NCBI GenBank assembly: GCA_025454895.1
Contig: JALONO010000019.1
Coordinates: 1-37,145 of the forward strand
Length of the DNA: 37,145 bases
Origin: Bernardetiaceae bacterium
Lineage (GTDB): Bacteria > Bacteroidota > Bacteroidia > Cytophagales > Thermoflexibacteraceae
Reading direction: 5' to 3'
Part shown: piece after piece, positions 7,383 through 16,119 of the stretch
How the letters are laid out: each line of letters begins with the position of its first letter
Numbering within the stretch: the stretch's first letter is position 1
The notes under the pieces: generated by a model
Seen by the model: the letters and a program-made list of their open reading frames with translations, nothing else
The model's database searches: none
Told to the model about the DNA's origin: nothing
Made by a program: the position numbers and the translations under genes

Positions 7383-8047
7383 TTACCGGAAATTGACCGA
7401 CAAAAACGGCATGGCCGACAAATTGATCCAACTGGCACCTAAATAAGGCGACCAAAAAGCTGCTCCTTTAAGTCCGACCGAGGCCCGGTCGCCCAGTCGT
7501 CTTTCATAAGTGAGATCGAGGTGAAACCCGCCCTCAATTTCGTAGCTCCACCCGTTCGAGTTGGCCCCCCACAGCGACACCGCTCCTCCGTTAGGGCCTT
7601 GGGAATTGAACCATAATTCTTGCTGGTCGATATAGCGCAACATCAGCCCGCCCCCTAACCACAATTGGTGCGGGGTATCAATGAGCTTTCGGCTGTAGCC
7701 CACCGCCCAAAAATGCCATTGGTCGCGCAGGCGGAAACCTTCCACCCGAATATTCCCATCCATAAAATCAACCTTTTGCGTAAACTGCTGTTGGTGATAC
7801 TGGTGTACAACCGGTTCCGGTCGCGCCAGCGCCAGGCTAACCCTACCATTAGCCCGCTGCCGAGCGGCTGCTTGTTGATGTACTCGCGCATGGTGGCGGT
7901 AGCGGGTAGTTCGTAACGCCGATGGCCAAAGTAACTGGCCCCGGCCGCCGCTTGCACCTCAATACTGGGAGTTTGAGCGGCGGCTTCGCTGGTTAATAAA
8001 ATCAACCAACTAAGTATTAGAAACTTGATCTTTAATGGGTTATTCAT
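7383..8047 (-). pseudogene. Frameshifted outer-membrane beta-barrel-like gene
   Basis: Two overlapping reading frames form one gene. The 5' part (from ATG 8045-8047) encodes a signal peptide ending SEAAAQ and barrel-like sequence up to about WRWRDRNRL. The 3' part continues in another frame with VHQYHQQQFTQKVDF, then MDGNIRVEGF and alternating aromatic strands, ending SVNFR at 7383. The switch lies at about 7800-7825 and needs one inserted or two deleted bases. Restored, the protein would be about 220 residues with a C-terminal aromatic strand typical of small barrels. No homopolymer is present at the switch, so a real mutation is plausible, but a sequencing error is not excluded. No specific family recognised. 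Confidence 0.7.
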
Positions 8048-8317
8048 AAAAGTATGTTTGAAAGTGGATAAGAAAGAACCTTATTCCCAAAGTTAAATGC
8101 AATTAAATGATCTGGCTTAGCAGTTTTTCATAAAAAGATTGAGGGGGATGTCCTCACTTGCCCTCCTGTAGTAGCGGGCCGTCTTCAATCACGTGAGAGG
8201 ATCGACCGCTACCATCACCTAGACTGACGATCCCTTGAAGTAAAGTGGTTTGCTCCGCTTTTCGCTTGGTCAACCCCTTCGCTAGCGATTACCGCCCCCG
8301 GCCCTTACTTTTGCCGC
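8048..8317. other. Intergenic region, 270 bp
   Basis: Between divergent units. TACTTTTG at 8306-8313 matches the -7 consensus just before the ATG at 8318, but no partner TTG is at the right distance. Nothing else recognisable. Confidence 0.4.
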
Positions 8318-9175
8318 ATGGAACGCGCTGATGAGGAACTGCGGCTTGGCCGGTACAACCGCCTGCGGGTGGTCAAATTCGTGGATTTTGGCCTTTACCT
8401 TGACTCCGACCAGGGCGAAATCCTCTTGCCCCGCAAATACGTGCCGCCCGGCACCCAGGTGGACGACGTGCTGGAGGTGTTCATCTACACCGACAGCGAA
8501 GACCGCCCCATCGCCACCACCCTCAAACCTCTGGCCACCGAAGGCCAATTTGCCAGTTTGCGGGTAAAAAATGTGGCTACCGTCGGGGCTTTTTTAGACT
8601 GGGGGCTGGAAAAAGACCTCTTCGTGCCGTTTAAAGAGCAACTGCGCCGCATGGAAGAAGGCCGCCGCTACGTGGTGCGGGTATGCGTGGACCACCAGAG
8701 CGGCCGCCTCGTCGGCACGAGCAAAATCGCCGAGTTTTTGTACGCGGGCGCGCCCGACCTGGAAGAAGGCCAACCCGTTGATTTAATGGTGTTTGACCAA
8801 AGCCAGCTTGGCTTTTCGTGCATCGTGAACGGGCTGTACCGCGGCATGTTGTTCCGAAACGAGGTGTTCCGCGACCTCGAGGTGGGCGATGTCCTGCCCG
8901 GCTTCGTCAAACAACTACGCCCCGACCACCGCATCGACCTCACCCTCCAAAAAAGCGGCATGATGGCCATGCGCCGTGAGGAAGAGAAAATCCTGACCAA
9001 GCTCCGGGCTAACCGGGGCTTTGTACCCTTCGGCGATAAGTCGGAGCCGGAGGCCATCTATCGCGAGTTCGCGATGAGCAAGAAAACCTTTAAGGCCGCC
9101 CTGGGCCAACTCTACAAGCAACGCCGGGTGCGCCTGGCCCCCGAGGGCACTTATTTGCTCGATGATTTCGATTAA
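8318..9175 (+). CDS. CvfB-like S1 RNA-binding protein
   Basis: A 285-residue protein whose N-terminal part reads as successive S1-like OB folds (RLRVVKFVDFGLYLDS; ATVGAFLDWGLEKDLFVPF) and whose C-terminal part is a winged-helix-like segment (SKKTFKAALGQLYKQRRV). This is the arrangement of the CvfB/YitL family of conserved RNA-binding proteins, linked in other bacteria to virulence gene expression. Length agrees with the family. It lies alone between a decayed gene and the next plus-strand gene, 104 bp upstream of it. Confidence 0.85.
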   Translation: MERADEELRLGRYNRLRVVKFVDFGLYLDSDQGEILLPRKYVPPGTQVDDVLEVFIYTDSEDRPIATTLKPLATEGQFASLRVKNVATVGAFLDWGLEKDLFVPFKEQLRRMEEGRRYVVRVCVDHQSGRLVGTSKIAEFLYAGAPDLEEGQPVDLMVFDQSQLGFSCIVNGLYRGMLFRNEVFRDLEVGDVLPGFVKQLRPDHRIDLTLQKSGMMAMRREEEKILTKLRANRGFVPFGDKSEPEAIYREFAMSKKTFKAALGQLYKQRRVRLAPEGTYLLDDFD

Positions 9176-9279
9176 TAGGTGCCTCTGAGCGGCCACCCTC
9201 ACAAGGTTGCGCCGGGCAAATTTGGAAATCAATCGCCGGGAGGTTTATTTAGGCGGTACGCTCCAAAACCCCGTTTGCC

Positions 9280-10482
9280 ATGATCAATCACTACCGCCAA
9301 TGGTTCAATCAAAATTTCACGCCGGCTAAATACCAGGCCCTGATTGCCGGGGTTAACCAAGAGTTTGACTACCAGGTAGCCTTCAAAATTTGCGAGACCC
9401 CCATTTTCATCCCCGACCAACTTAAAACCGAACTAGAGAAAGCCTGTCAAGACGTGCTGAACCAGGTGTTTAGCCCGGCTTACCAGGCCCAAATGCACCG
9501 GGCCGTGCCCGAGCAGTTCTACGTGCCCGGCGATACGCCCATGCCCACTTTTGCGGCCATCGATTTTGCCGTGGCCCGCGACCCGGAGAACCCAGATCGC
9601 TATTTGCCGCAACTCATTGAGTTACAGGGTTTCCCGTCGTTGTTTGGCTTTCAGGAGTTCATTAGCACCATGTACCGCCGGTATTACGGGCTGCCAGGTA
9701 ACCTCATCCACCTGTTTCCGCCGGAGTTACAGGCCGACGAAAGCCTGTACTTCGAGAAACTGCGCCTGGCCATGCTGGGCGGCCACCACCCGGATCAGGT
9801 GATTTTGATGGAGATCGAGCCGGAAAAGCAAAAAACCTATATCGACTTCCTTTGTACCCAGCGCTATTTTGGCATCAAACCCGTGTGTATCACGCGGTTG
9901 CGCAAGCAAGGCCGCAAGCTTTATTACGAAGAAGGCGGCCACCGCATTTGGGTGGAACGGATTTACAACCGCGTCATTTTTGACGAACTGGTACAACGCC
10001 CTGACCTAGACCTGCACTTTAGCTTCCGCGACGAGCTGGACGTGAGCTGGGCGGGCCATCCCAACTGGTTTTTTAAAATGAGTAAGTTCACCCTGCCGTT
10101 TTTGAACAGCCGTTATGTGCCCACCACGTATTTCCTCAATGAGCTAAAGAGCATCCCCGACAACCTGGACGATTACGTGCTCAAACCCCTGTTCAGCTTC
10201 GCGGGCGCGGGCGTGAAGTTTGGCGTGAGCCAGGCCGACCTGGACCAGGTGCGCGACCCCAGTAATTTTATTTTGATGAAGAAAGTGCAGTATGCGCCCG
10301 AGGTAACCACCCTGGATCTGCCCGCCAAAGCGGAAATCCGCCTGCTGGTGGTGAACGTGGGCGGTAAGCTGGAACTGCTCACCAACCTGGTGCGCCTGAG
10401 CAAGGGCAAAATGATGGGCGTCGATTTCAACAAAGGTCTCGACTGGGTGGGCGGCAGCATCGGCTTTTTTGAGCGCGATTAA
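9280..10482 (+). CDS. Conserved hypothetical protein, possible ATP-grasp fold
   Basis: A 400-residue cytosolic protein of a kind I do not recognise by name. Around residues 297-316 the DYVLKPLFSFAGAGVKFGV segment resembles the ATP-grasp Lys/Gly-rich nucleotide loop (YVLKP....GGGV). It is followed by ILMKKVQYAPEV and then AEIRLLVVNVGG, where ATP-grasp enzymes often have a catalytic acidic residue and Arg. The N-terminal half is rich in aromatic and acidic residues (LIELQGFPSLFGFQEF, RIWVERIYNRVIFDEL), compatible with a substrate domain. If correct it would ligate a carboxylate to an amine using ATP. Substrate unknown; the family call is inference. Confidence 0.6.
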   Translation: MINHYRQWFNQNFTPAKYQALIAGVNQEFDYQVAFKICETPIFIPDQLKTELEKACQDVLNQVFSPAYQAQMHRAVPEQFYVPGDTPMPTFAAIDFAVARDPENPDRYLPQLIELQGFPSLFGFQEFISTMYRRYYGLPGNLIHLFPPELQADESLYFEKLRLAMLGGHHPDQVILMEIEPEKQKTYIDFLCTQRYFGIKPVCITRLRKQGRKLYYEEGGHRIWVERIYNRVIFDELVQRPDLDLHFSFRDELDVSWAGHPNWFFKMSKFTLPFLNSRYVPTTYFLNELKSIPDNLDDYVLKPLFSFAGAGVKFGVSQADLDQVRDPSNFILMKKVQYAPEVTTLDLPAKAEIRLLVVNVGGKLELLTNLVRLSKGKMMGVDFNKGLDWVGGSIGFFERD

Positions 10483-10496
10483 TAGTAGAATGGTTT

Positions 10497-10645
10497 AATA
10501 GACCTCTTGCAGATTAGCCGTAGTCAGGTTGAAGTTGCATCCCCTCCCCGACGGGGCAGGGATAGGGTGGGGCCAAAAAAGGCGTATTTTTAAACTAAAA
10601 ATCGGGCTTGCATTCGATAAAAAACTAATCTGCAAGAAGCTTATT
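10497..10645. repeat. MITE-like repeat, copy 1 (149 bp)
   Basis: The ends form terminal inverted repeats of about 21 bp: AATAGACCTCTTGCAGATTAG at the left and its near-complement CTAATCTGCAAGAAGCTTATT (10625-10645) at the right. Internally it contains a CCCTCCCCGACGGGGCAGGG stem region and no coding capacity. A second copy lies at 23195-23381 with the same order of internal blocks. The element sits directly after the stop of the gene ending at 10482 and before the terminator of the TonB gene. Confidence 0.75.
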
Positions 10646-10660
10646 TTAGTAGAAGAAAAA

Positions 10661-10691
10661 ACCCTCCAATAGTTTCAAACTATTGGAGGGT
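10661..10691 (-). terminator. Terminator of the TonB receptor operon
   Basis: A near-perfect hairpin (CCCTCCAATAGTTT paired with AAACTATTGGAGGG). On the minus strand it is followed by a U-rich run (plus-strand A-run at 10654-10661). It lies about 30 nt beyond the stop at 10720. Confidence 0.88.
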
Positions 10692-10719
10692 TGGTCGCTA
10701 ACCTAAGGCGGCGTTTCAA

Positions 10720-13065
10720 TCACTCGATGCTCACCCGTACCCCGGCGTAGAGCATACGGCCCATGATGGGGGCCCAAATAATGCCTGCATCAAAGTTTTG
10801 ACTGAAGGGGTTGGCGGCTTCCACAATGGGGCTGTGCTGCATCATATTGCCTATGTTTTCCATACCCAGGTAGGCTTCCCAAGTCCGGTACACTTTGGTA
10901 ACCTGGGCGTTCCATAAAAAGTAATGCGGTGCGGTTTCGCGCCGGAGCATGAAACTGCCGTCCTCGGCTGGGCGGCCATCCCCGTGGATGGAGTGGTCCA
11001 CTGGCTGAGTGGGGGTGCTGGCGGCCTCGCGCGGGGCTGTGGGCAACCGGCGGGTGCCATACCACTGCATGGTGAGGTCAAACCGCCACCGTTTCAGGTC
11101 GTAGGCCAGGTTGGCAAAGGCCCGGTGCCGGGGGATAAACGGCACGTCGCGCACCTGGTCGCCGATTTGCTGGCGCACCTCGTACCGCTTGGCCGCCACG
11201 GTGAGGGTGAGGCCGTCGGTGAGGTGCTGTTCCACCTGTACTTGCAAACTGTTGGCATACGAGGGGCCGTTGAGGTTGTAAATGCGGATTTGGTTGGGGT
11301 TGCTGTCCAGGTCCACCACCACTTGGTTCACAAAATCGGTGCGGTAGAAATCGGCGGTGAGGCTACCCTCGTGCTCGCCCAGGTGGTATTTATGGTGCAG
11401 GCTGAGGCCGTAGTTCCAAGCAACTTCGGGGCGGAGGTTGCCCTGGGGCAAAAAGGCCCGGCTGCTCACCAGGTAGCCGAGGTTTTCCATGATGGGGTTG
11501 GCGTAGCGCAGCCCTCGGCCTGCGGCGGCGCGCAAGGCGGTGCGGGGGCCTACGTCCCACTTCAGGTGCAAGCGCGGGGTAACAATGTTGCCCGCCAAGT
11601 TGTGGCGGTCATAGCGCAGGCCCAGCACGGCCGTGAACCGGGCAGGCACCGTGTAGGCGTATTCGGCAAAGGCCCCGGCCACCACCTCGCGCCGCCGGAA
11701 CAGGCTGATATTGAGGTTCTCCCGGTAATCGTCGTAAGTGGCACTCAGGCCGGTTTTAAGGTTGTGGCGTTCGCCGAATTTATTTTGATAGATGGCGTTG
11801 AAGGTAGCGTATTGCTGGCGACCCAGGTAGTTGTTTGTCCCCCAAAAACCATTGAGGTCGTGGTGGGCCAGGTGGGCAATGAGGCCGATGCTCTCGTTTT
11901 GGCCGGGCAGCAAAATACCAAACTTGCCGAAGCCCTCCACTTTTCGGCTGCTTTGGCGGTAGCCGTAGGGGTTGGCGCGGGTGCGGGCCTGGCCGGGCCT
12001 AAAGTCCATTTGGCCGCCCATTCGGTCGTCGTACAGGGCGCGTACCCCAAACTGGCCCTCGGTATTTTTGCCCTGGTATTGCCAGCGGTTGAGCACGTTC
12101 ACTTGGGTAAAAATGGGGATGTCCATAAACCCGTCCATGTTGCCGTCTTCCCTAAACTGCTGGGTGCTGCCGTGGGCCAGCAGCCCGGTCGACCATTTTT
12201 TGTTCAGTTTTTTGGCTAGGTGTATATTCTGCTCCAACCGGCCGAACTGGCTCACGTAAGCGTTATAGAAAAACCGCTCGCTGTCGGCGGGTTTGGCCAG
12301 TTCCACGTTGATCTGGCCCGTGATGGACTCGTAGCCGTTGACCACGCTGCCCGCGCCCTTGCCCACGTCGATGGACTTGATCCACGTGCCGGGGATGAAG
12401 TACAGCCCGCTGCGGGCACTCAGGCCCCGCACGGCCGGGATGTTTTCGCTCAGGATTTGGGCGTACACCCCGTCTAGCCCCAGCATTTGCAGTTGGCGCA
12501 TGCCCGATACGGCATCGGAATAGTGCATGTCCACGGCGGCCTGGGTCTCAAAACTTTCCGACAGGTTGCAGCAGGCGGCCTTGCGCAGGTCCTGGGTGGT
12601 AATCACCTCGGTGCGGATGGGGTTGGTTTCGTCCACCCGGTTGCCTTGCACGGTTACGGTGGCCAGTTCGATGCTGCCCCGTAAGGTGATCACCAAGTGC
12701 GAGTCGGGGTCGTGGTCTTGGTGCTCGCCGGTGCTGTCGTGCCCCTCGGTTTTGGAGGCAACGTCCTGGTGGCGGTGGGGCCGCATGTCCAGCGTATCGG
12801 TTTGCAGGCCCACAAAGCTTACTACCAGGCGGTAAACCTTAGCGTCTTTGGGCCATTTGAGGGAAAAGTGGCCCTTGGCATCGGTGGTGGTGCCGGCTTG
12901 GGTGCCCAGCCATACCAGGGTGGCTCCAGGCAGGGGTTGGTCTTGGTTATTCACGCGCTCCACCACGAGGCCGTGGAGGGTTTGCTGGGCCAAGCTTGGG
13001 TTTGCCCAGGCCAACAGGCCCAATAACCAACCTAATTTATAAGTATTTACTAAGAAATTTTGCAT
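10720..13065 (-). CDS. TonB-dependent outer-membrane receptor, probably metal uptake
   Basis: A 781-residue receptor from ATG 13063-13065, in front of a signal peptide (about 1-26). It has an N-terminal carboxypeptidase-regulatory-like domain (about 28-130), a plug (about 145-260, RTEVITTQDLRKAACCNLSE) and a 22-strand-type barrel to the C-terminus (YAGVRVSIE). The first domain carries a His-rich loop (His 97, 99, 109, 115, 118, 123). The upstream partner (13144-13653) is Cys-rich and lies 78 bp away in the same direction. The His loop, the CC in the plug and this partner suggest import of a transition metal such as copper or zinc; the metal is inferred. Confidence 0.92.
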   Translation of the reverse strand: MQNFLVNTYKLGWLLGLLAWANPSLAQQTLHGLVVERVNNQDQPLPGATLVWLGTQAGTTTDAKGHFSLKWPKDAKVYRLVVSFVGLQTDTLDMRPHRHQDVASKTEGHDSTGEHQDHDPDSHLVITLRGSIELATVTVQGNRVDETNPIRTEVITTQDLRKAACCNLSESFETQAAVDMHYSDAVSGMRQLQMLGLDGVYAQILSENIPAVRGLSARSGLYFIPGTWIKSIDVGKGAGSVVNGYESITGQINVELAKPADSERFFYNAYVSQFGRLEQNIHLAKKLNKKWSTGLLAHGSTQQFREDGNMDGFMDIPIFTQVNVLNRWQYQGKNTEGQFGVRALYDDRMGGQMDFRPGQARTRANPYGYRQSSRKVEGFGKFGILLPGQNESIGLIAHLAHHDLNGFWGTNNYLGRQQYATFNAIYQNKFGERHNLKTGLSATYDDYRENLNISLFRRREVVAGAFAEYAYTVPARFTAVLGLRYDRHNLAGNIVTPRLHLKWDVGPRTALRAAAGRGLRYANPIMENLGYLVSSRAFLPQGNLRPEVAWNYGLSLHHKYHLGEHEGSLTADFYRTDFVNQVVVDLDSNPNQIRIYNLNGPSYANSLQVQVEQHLTDGLTLTVAAKRYEVRQQIGDQVRDVPFIPRHRAFANLAYDLKRWRFDLTMQWYGTRRLPTAPREAASTPTQPVDHSIHGDGRPAEDGSFMLRRETAPHYFLWNAQVTKVYRTWEAYLGMENIGNMMQHSPIVEAANPFSQNFDAGIIWAPIMGRMLYAGVRVSIE

Positions 13066-13143
13066 GAAGATAAAGGATGAAGATTGATAAACAGTCAAAG
13101 CAGGTTCCAACGAACCACGCTAATGGGATTTACCAATTCACCT

Positions 13144-13653
13144 TTAAACTTGCCAGCATTGTTTTTGGAGCAGCACCGTGCGCCCTGGCTTGGGGGGCGA
13201 CGGATTGGGCGGGGCGGGGACAGCGGCCAGGACCGAACTAACGGCCATAGCGGGTGCCCAGGCCACTACCGCCGGGGGCACTGGCGGCGGCAGGGCCACC
13301 CAGTCCACCGTGGGCAAGCTCGGCTTGGACTGGAGCGGCCCAGGCTCGGTGTGTTGCCAAACTTTCTCGGTTTTGCAGCAATCGTCGTCGCCACAGCCCG
13401 CCTGGTCGTCGGTGGCCGAAGGGCAGCCGTTATCGGGACTGGGTAGGCAGCAAGCCTCAGGGGCAGGCTCGGGCGCGTGGGGGCAAGCCAGGCTGGCCAA
13501 GGCGGCGGCTACCGTGGCCGGTTGGCCCAGCACCGAGCAAAAATGCCGGTACAACGGCCGCCCGGTGGTGGAAACCAACAGGCTCACCGAGAGCAACCAA
13601 GCAAGCGTATGGCGGAGCAAGGACGGCAAAGTGTAGTGGATTTGCGGCAGCAA
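13144..13653 (-). CDS. HYC_CC_PP-like cysteine-rich exported protein
   Basis: A 169-residue frame with an N-terminal hydrophobic segment (about 10-30), then YRHFCSVLG (His37-Cys39), a Cys-rich middle (Cys57, CC 68-69, Cys77, Cys87, CC 92-93) and a Pro-rich C-terminal part ending in SPPKPGRTVLLQKQCW. These match the layout of small Bacteroidota proteins named HYC_CC_PP, which commonly sit upstream of TonB receptors. The Cys pairs suggest metal binding. The start is uncertain: the frame opens with TTG (13651-13653), no in-frame ATG is present, and a TAACTTTG promoter-like box overlaps that codon. Confidence 0.7.
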   Translation of the reverse strand: MLPQIHYTLPSLLRHTLAWLLSVSLLVSTTGRPLYRHFCSVLGQPATVAAALASLACPHAPEPAPEACCLPSPDNGCPSATDDQAGCGDDDCCKTEKVWQHTEPGPLQSKPSLPTVDWVALPPPVPPAVVAWAPAMAVSSVLAAVPAPPNPSPPKPGRTVLLQKQCWQV

Positions 13654-14008
13654 AGTTATTTATAATACTGTACAAACCCGGAAAAGGTTTCCTGAGCGGC
13701 TCTTGTTTAAGCCTCTGAGCGCAAATCTTTTACCTGGCCTAACGGTAACTGGTTAATTTGGGTGATGAAATCGTCGGCAGCCCCGGCAGCGATGAGGCGT
13801 AGCGCAGTCGCGACTTTCTCTTCTTCTTTACCTTCTTCCTCGCTTAGGGAAACCACCTTTCGTTTAAAGGCGGCAAGTTTACTCCCACTCCTCGGTGCTA
13901 AGGTTTTCCTATATATAAAGATAAATCAACAAAGGCAGAGATGGTCAAATTGACTGATTTATTTTTTTGATTTTCAATTATTTGTGGTAAAATATGAACC
14001 GCTACCGT
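13654..14008. other. Intergenic region, 355 bp, with a short open frame
   Basis: No standard gene. On the minus strand about 73 codons are open from 13926 down to a TAA at 13707-13709, ending in KVATALRLIAAGAADDF and then ITQINQLPLGQVKDLRSEA, which reads like the tail of a real soluble protein. There is no ATG; a GTG near the KVVSLSEEEG segment could start a peptide of about 50 residues. It may be a remnant. The rest of the interval is AT-rich. Confidence 0.35.
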
Positions 14009-15340
14009 CTAGTTTTTCAACAAAGCCAACAGCCCCGGCAAATCGGTTGACTGCTGCTGCCCGGTGGCCAGGTTTTTAAGGGCGAGCAGGCCGTTGGCCA
14101 TCTCGTCAGGCCCGATGATGGCCACCCACGGGATTTGTTTTTTGTCGGCGTAGCCTAGTTGTTTCTTCAGTTTGGCTGGCTCGGGATAAAGCTCGGCGTT
14201 GCAGCCCGCTTGGCGCACTTGCCGCAGCAGGGGCAGGGCATAGCGCAAACCCGCCGGGTCCATCGCCACGAACAGCAACTGGGTGCCAAACGTGCGGGTG
14301 TCGGGGAAACCGCCCAGGGCTTCCAATACGTCGTAAATGCGGTCGGCCCCAAACGAGATGCCCACGCCGGGCACCCCGGGCAGGCCAAACCCGCTAGTGA
14401 GGTCGTCGTACCGGCCCCCGCCGCTGATGCTGCCCATAGCTACGCCTTGGGCTTTTACCTCGATAATGGCTCCGGTGTAATAGTTAAGCCCTCGGGCCAG
14501 GGTTACGTCCACTTCCACGGCGTTGCGCAGCGGGGTGGCTTGCAACAAATCGAGGATTTGGGCAATTTCGGCAAGGCCGGTGGGGCCGCTGGGCGTGCCC
14601 GCCAGGAACGTCCCCAGGTCGGCCAGCGACATTTGCAAAAATTCCCCCACCTGCTCGGCGGCCGTCTCGGGGATGCCCCGGGCCAGCAGTTCGGCCCGCA
14701 CCTTCTCCCAACCGATTTTGTCCAGCTTATCGATGGCGGTGGTAATGGCCGTGAGTTGGTCGGCTTGCCCCACCTTTTCGGCCAGGCCTTGCAGCACTTT
14801 GCGGTTGTTGAGTTTGATCGTTACCGGGATTTTCAGTTCGCTAAACACCTCATCCACTAGTTGGAGCAGTTCGGCCTCGCACACCAGCGAGTAGCTGCCC
14901 ACCACGTCGGCATCGCACTGGTAAAACTCGCGGTAGCGGCCTTTTTGAGGGCGGTCGGCCCGCCAAACCGGCTGGATTTGGTACCGTTTGAACGGGAACG
15001 CGATCTCGTTTTGGTGCATGGCCACGTAGCGGGCAAAGGGCACGGTCAGGTCGTAGCGCAACCCCTTTTCGCTGATCTGAGGGGCCATTTTGCGGTAGTC
15101 TTCGCGCTCGGTGGCCTTGCTCAAAAAGTCGCCCGAGTTGAGGATGCGGAACAAGAGCTGGTCGCCTTCTTCGCCGTACTTGCCGGTGAGCGTGCTCAGG
15201 TTTTCCAGGCTGGGGGTCTCGATGGGTTGGAACCCGTAGCGCGCAAAAGCCCGGCGGATGGTGTCAAAAATATAGGTGCGCTTGGCCACTACCTCCGGGG
15301 TAAAATCGCGGGTGCCTTGCGGGATGCTGGGTTTGCTCAT
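14009..15340 (-). CDS. hisS: Histidine--tRNA ligase
   Basis: A 443-residue class II aminoacyl-tRNA synthetase that charges tRNA-His with histidine in the cytosol. Motif 1 lies near [18 protein letters not shown], motif 2 is [20 protein letters not shown], the histidine A-region is [10 protein letters not shown], and motif 3 is [20 protein letters not shown] with the downstream [10 protein letters not shown]-terminal anticodon-binding domain follows (about 345-443). Length is normal. It is monocistronic on the minus strand, and one copy of the AAATGATTG hairpin repeat lies about 45 bp upstream of its start. Confidence 0.96.
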   Translation of the reverse strand: MSKPSIPQGTRDFTPEVVAKRTYIFDTIRRAFARYGFQPIETPSLENLSTLTGKYGEEGDQLLFRILNSGDFLSKATEREDYRKMAPQISEKGLRYDLTVPFARYVAMHQNEIAFPFKRYQIQPVWRADRPQKGRYREFYQCDADVVGSYSLVCEAELLQLVDEVFSELKIPVTIKLNNRKVLQGLAEKVGQADQLTAITTAIDKLDKIGWEKVRAELLARGIPETAAEQVGEFLQMSLADLGTFLAGTPSGPTGLAEIAQILDLLQATPLRNAVEVDVTLARGLNYYTGAIIEVKAQGVAMGSISGGGRYDDLTSGFGLPGVPGVGISFGADRIYDVLEALGGFPDTRTFGTQLLFVAMDPAGLRYALPLLRQVRQAGCNAELYPEPAKLKKQLGYADKKQIPWVAIIGPDEMANGLLALKNLATGQQQSTDLPGLLALLKN

Positions 15341-15385
15341 TGGGTAACTGGGGTAATGCTAAAATGATTTAGTGGTTGCACAATT

Positions 15386-15452
15386 AAATGATTGTTTTGC
15401 TTGGTTATCAATCATTTATAGCGTAAAAAACGCACAATCTCTATTTGATTTT
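15386..15452 (+). repeat. AAATGATTG/CAATCATTT hairpin repeat, copy A
   Basis: AAATGATTG 15386-15394 and CAATCATTT 15409-15417 form a 9-bp stem with the conserved interior TTGGTTAT. After a 20-nt spacer comes ATCTCTATTTGATTTT, also present at the same spacing in copy C near 36942-37024. It lies upstream of hisS. Confidence 0.65.
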
Positions 15453-15508
15453 GAGATGATGGCAGTGGGCCTGACCACGACACTGTTATCAAAGGCCGCA
15501 AAAATAAA

Positions 15509-15534
15509 TCCCAGCGCGGGTTGTGCGCTGGGAA
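15509..15534 (-). terminator. Terminator after the acidic-tail protein
   Basis: The stem CCCAGCGC / GCGCTGGG encloses a 7-nt loop, with a T-rich stretch on the minus strand. It lies about 55 nt beyond the stop at 15590. Confidence 0.75.
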
Positions 15535-15589
15535 AGGGAGTAAAATCAATAAGCGAGGCCCAAGATAGGGCAAAAAGGCAAACCAGTTG

Positions 15590-16012
15590 CTAAAATTCGT
15601 CCCAGTTGGCCGAGTCGTCGGCAATGTCCTCCTCGTCGTCGAGATCGTCCAGGTCGTCGTCCTCGAAGTCGAGGTCGTCCATATCGTCATCAAAATCGTC
15701 GTCGTCGTCGAAGTCCTCGTCATCTTCGTAGTCCTCGTCGTCGTAATCGTCATCGAACTCATCTTCCAGGTCCTCGTCCTCATCGCCAAAGCCGTCGTCG
15801 TCGTCGGAGCCTCGTTTGGCATCGTTTAAAATTTGGCCAGCCACCGAGGGTAGGGCGGCAGGCCGGGTCAAAGCGCCAAACAACCGAGCTTCGGCCAACC
15901 GGTCGGTGAACAATTGGTTAGGCAACAAAACCTCGGTGGGGTGGGGGGCTTCCACTTCGGTAAAGGATTGAATGCCCGCGATGGGTAATGAATCCACGTT
16001 GTTAAACTTCAT
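15590..16012 (-). CDS. Hypothetical protein with Asp/Glu-rich C-terminal half
   Basis: A 140-residue protein from ATG 16010-16012; a longer frame to 16159 has no supporting features. Residues 1-70 are ordinary (MKFNNVDSLPIAGIQSF..., LPNQLFTDRLAEARLFGALT). From about residue 71 to the end nearly every residue is Asp or Glu, with scattered Phe, Tyr and Leu. The DNA there is a GTC/CTC-rich imperfect repeat on the plus strand, prone to slippage. No family recognised. Such tails are often disordered and may bind cations or basic proteins, which is inference only. A terminator follows. Confidence 0.75.
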   Translation of the reverse strand: MKFNNVDSLPIAGIQSFTEVEAPHPTEVLLPNQLFTDRLAEARLFGALTRPAALPSVAGQILNDAKRGSDDDDGFGDEDEDLEDEFDDDYDDEDYEDDEDFDDDDDFDDDMDDLDFEDDDLDDLDDEEDIADDSANWDEF

Positions 16013-16119
16013 TGCAGTAAATGCTAAGGGTGAGTTAGTAAATTTTGGTTCTATAACAGGGCCAGGTATGATCTGCCAAAAGTAATCAACTTTCCAAACC
16101 AAAAAAACTTGGCCATTTT

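Noticed and set aside
10924-12219. 431-codon open frame on the plus strand
   Set aside because: Lies antisense within the TonB receptor gene; a GC-rich shadow without domains.
15587-15829. Valine/isoleucine-rich open frame on the plus strand
   Set aside because: Antisense to the Asp/Glu-rich tail; its composition is a by-product of the repeat.
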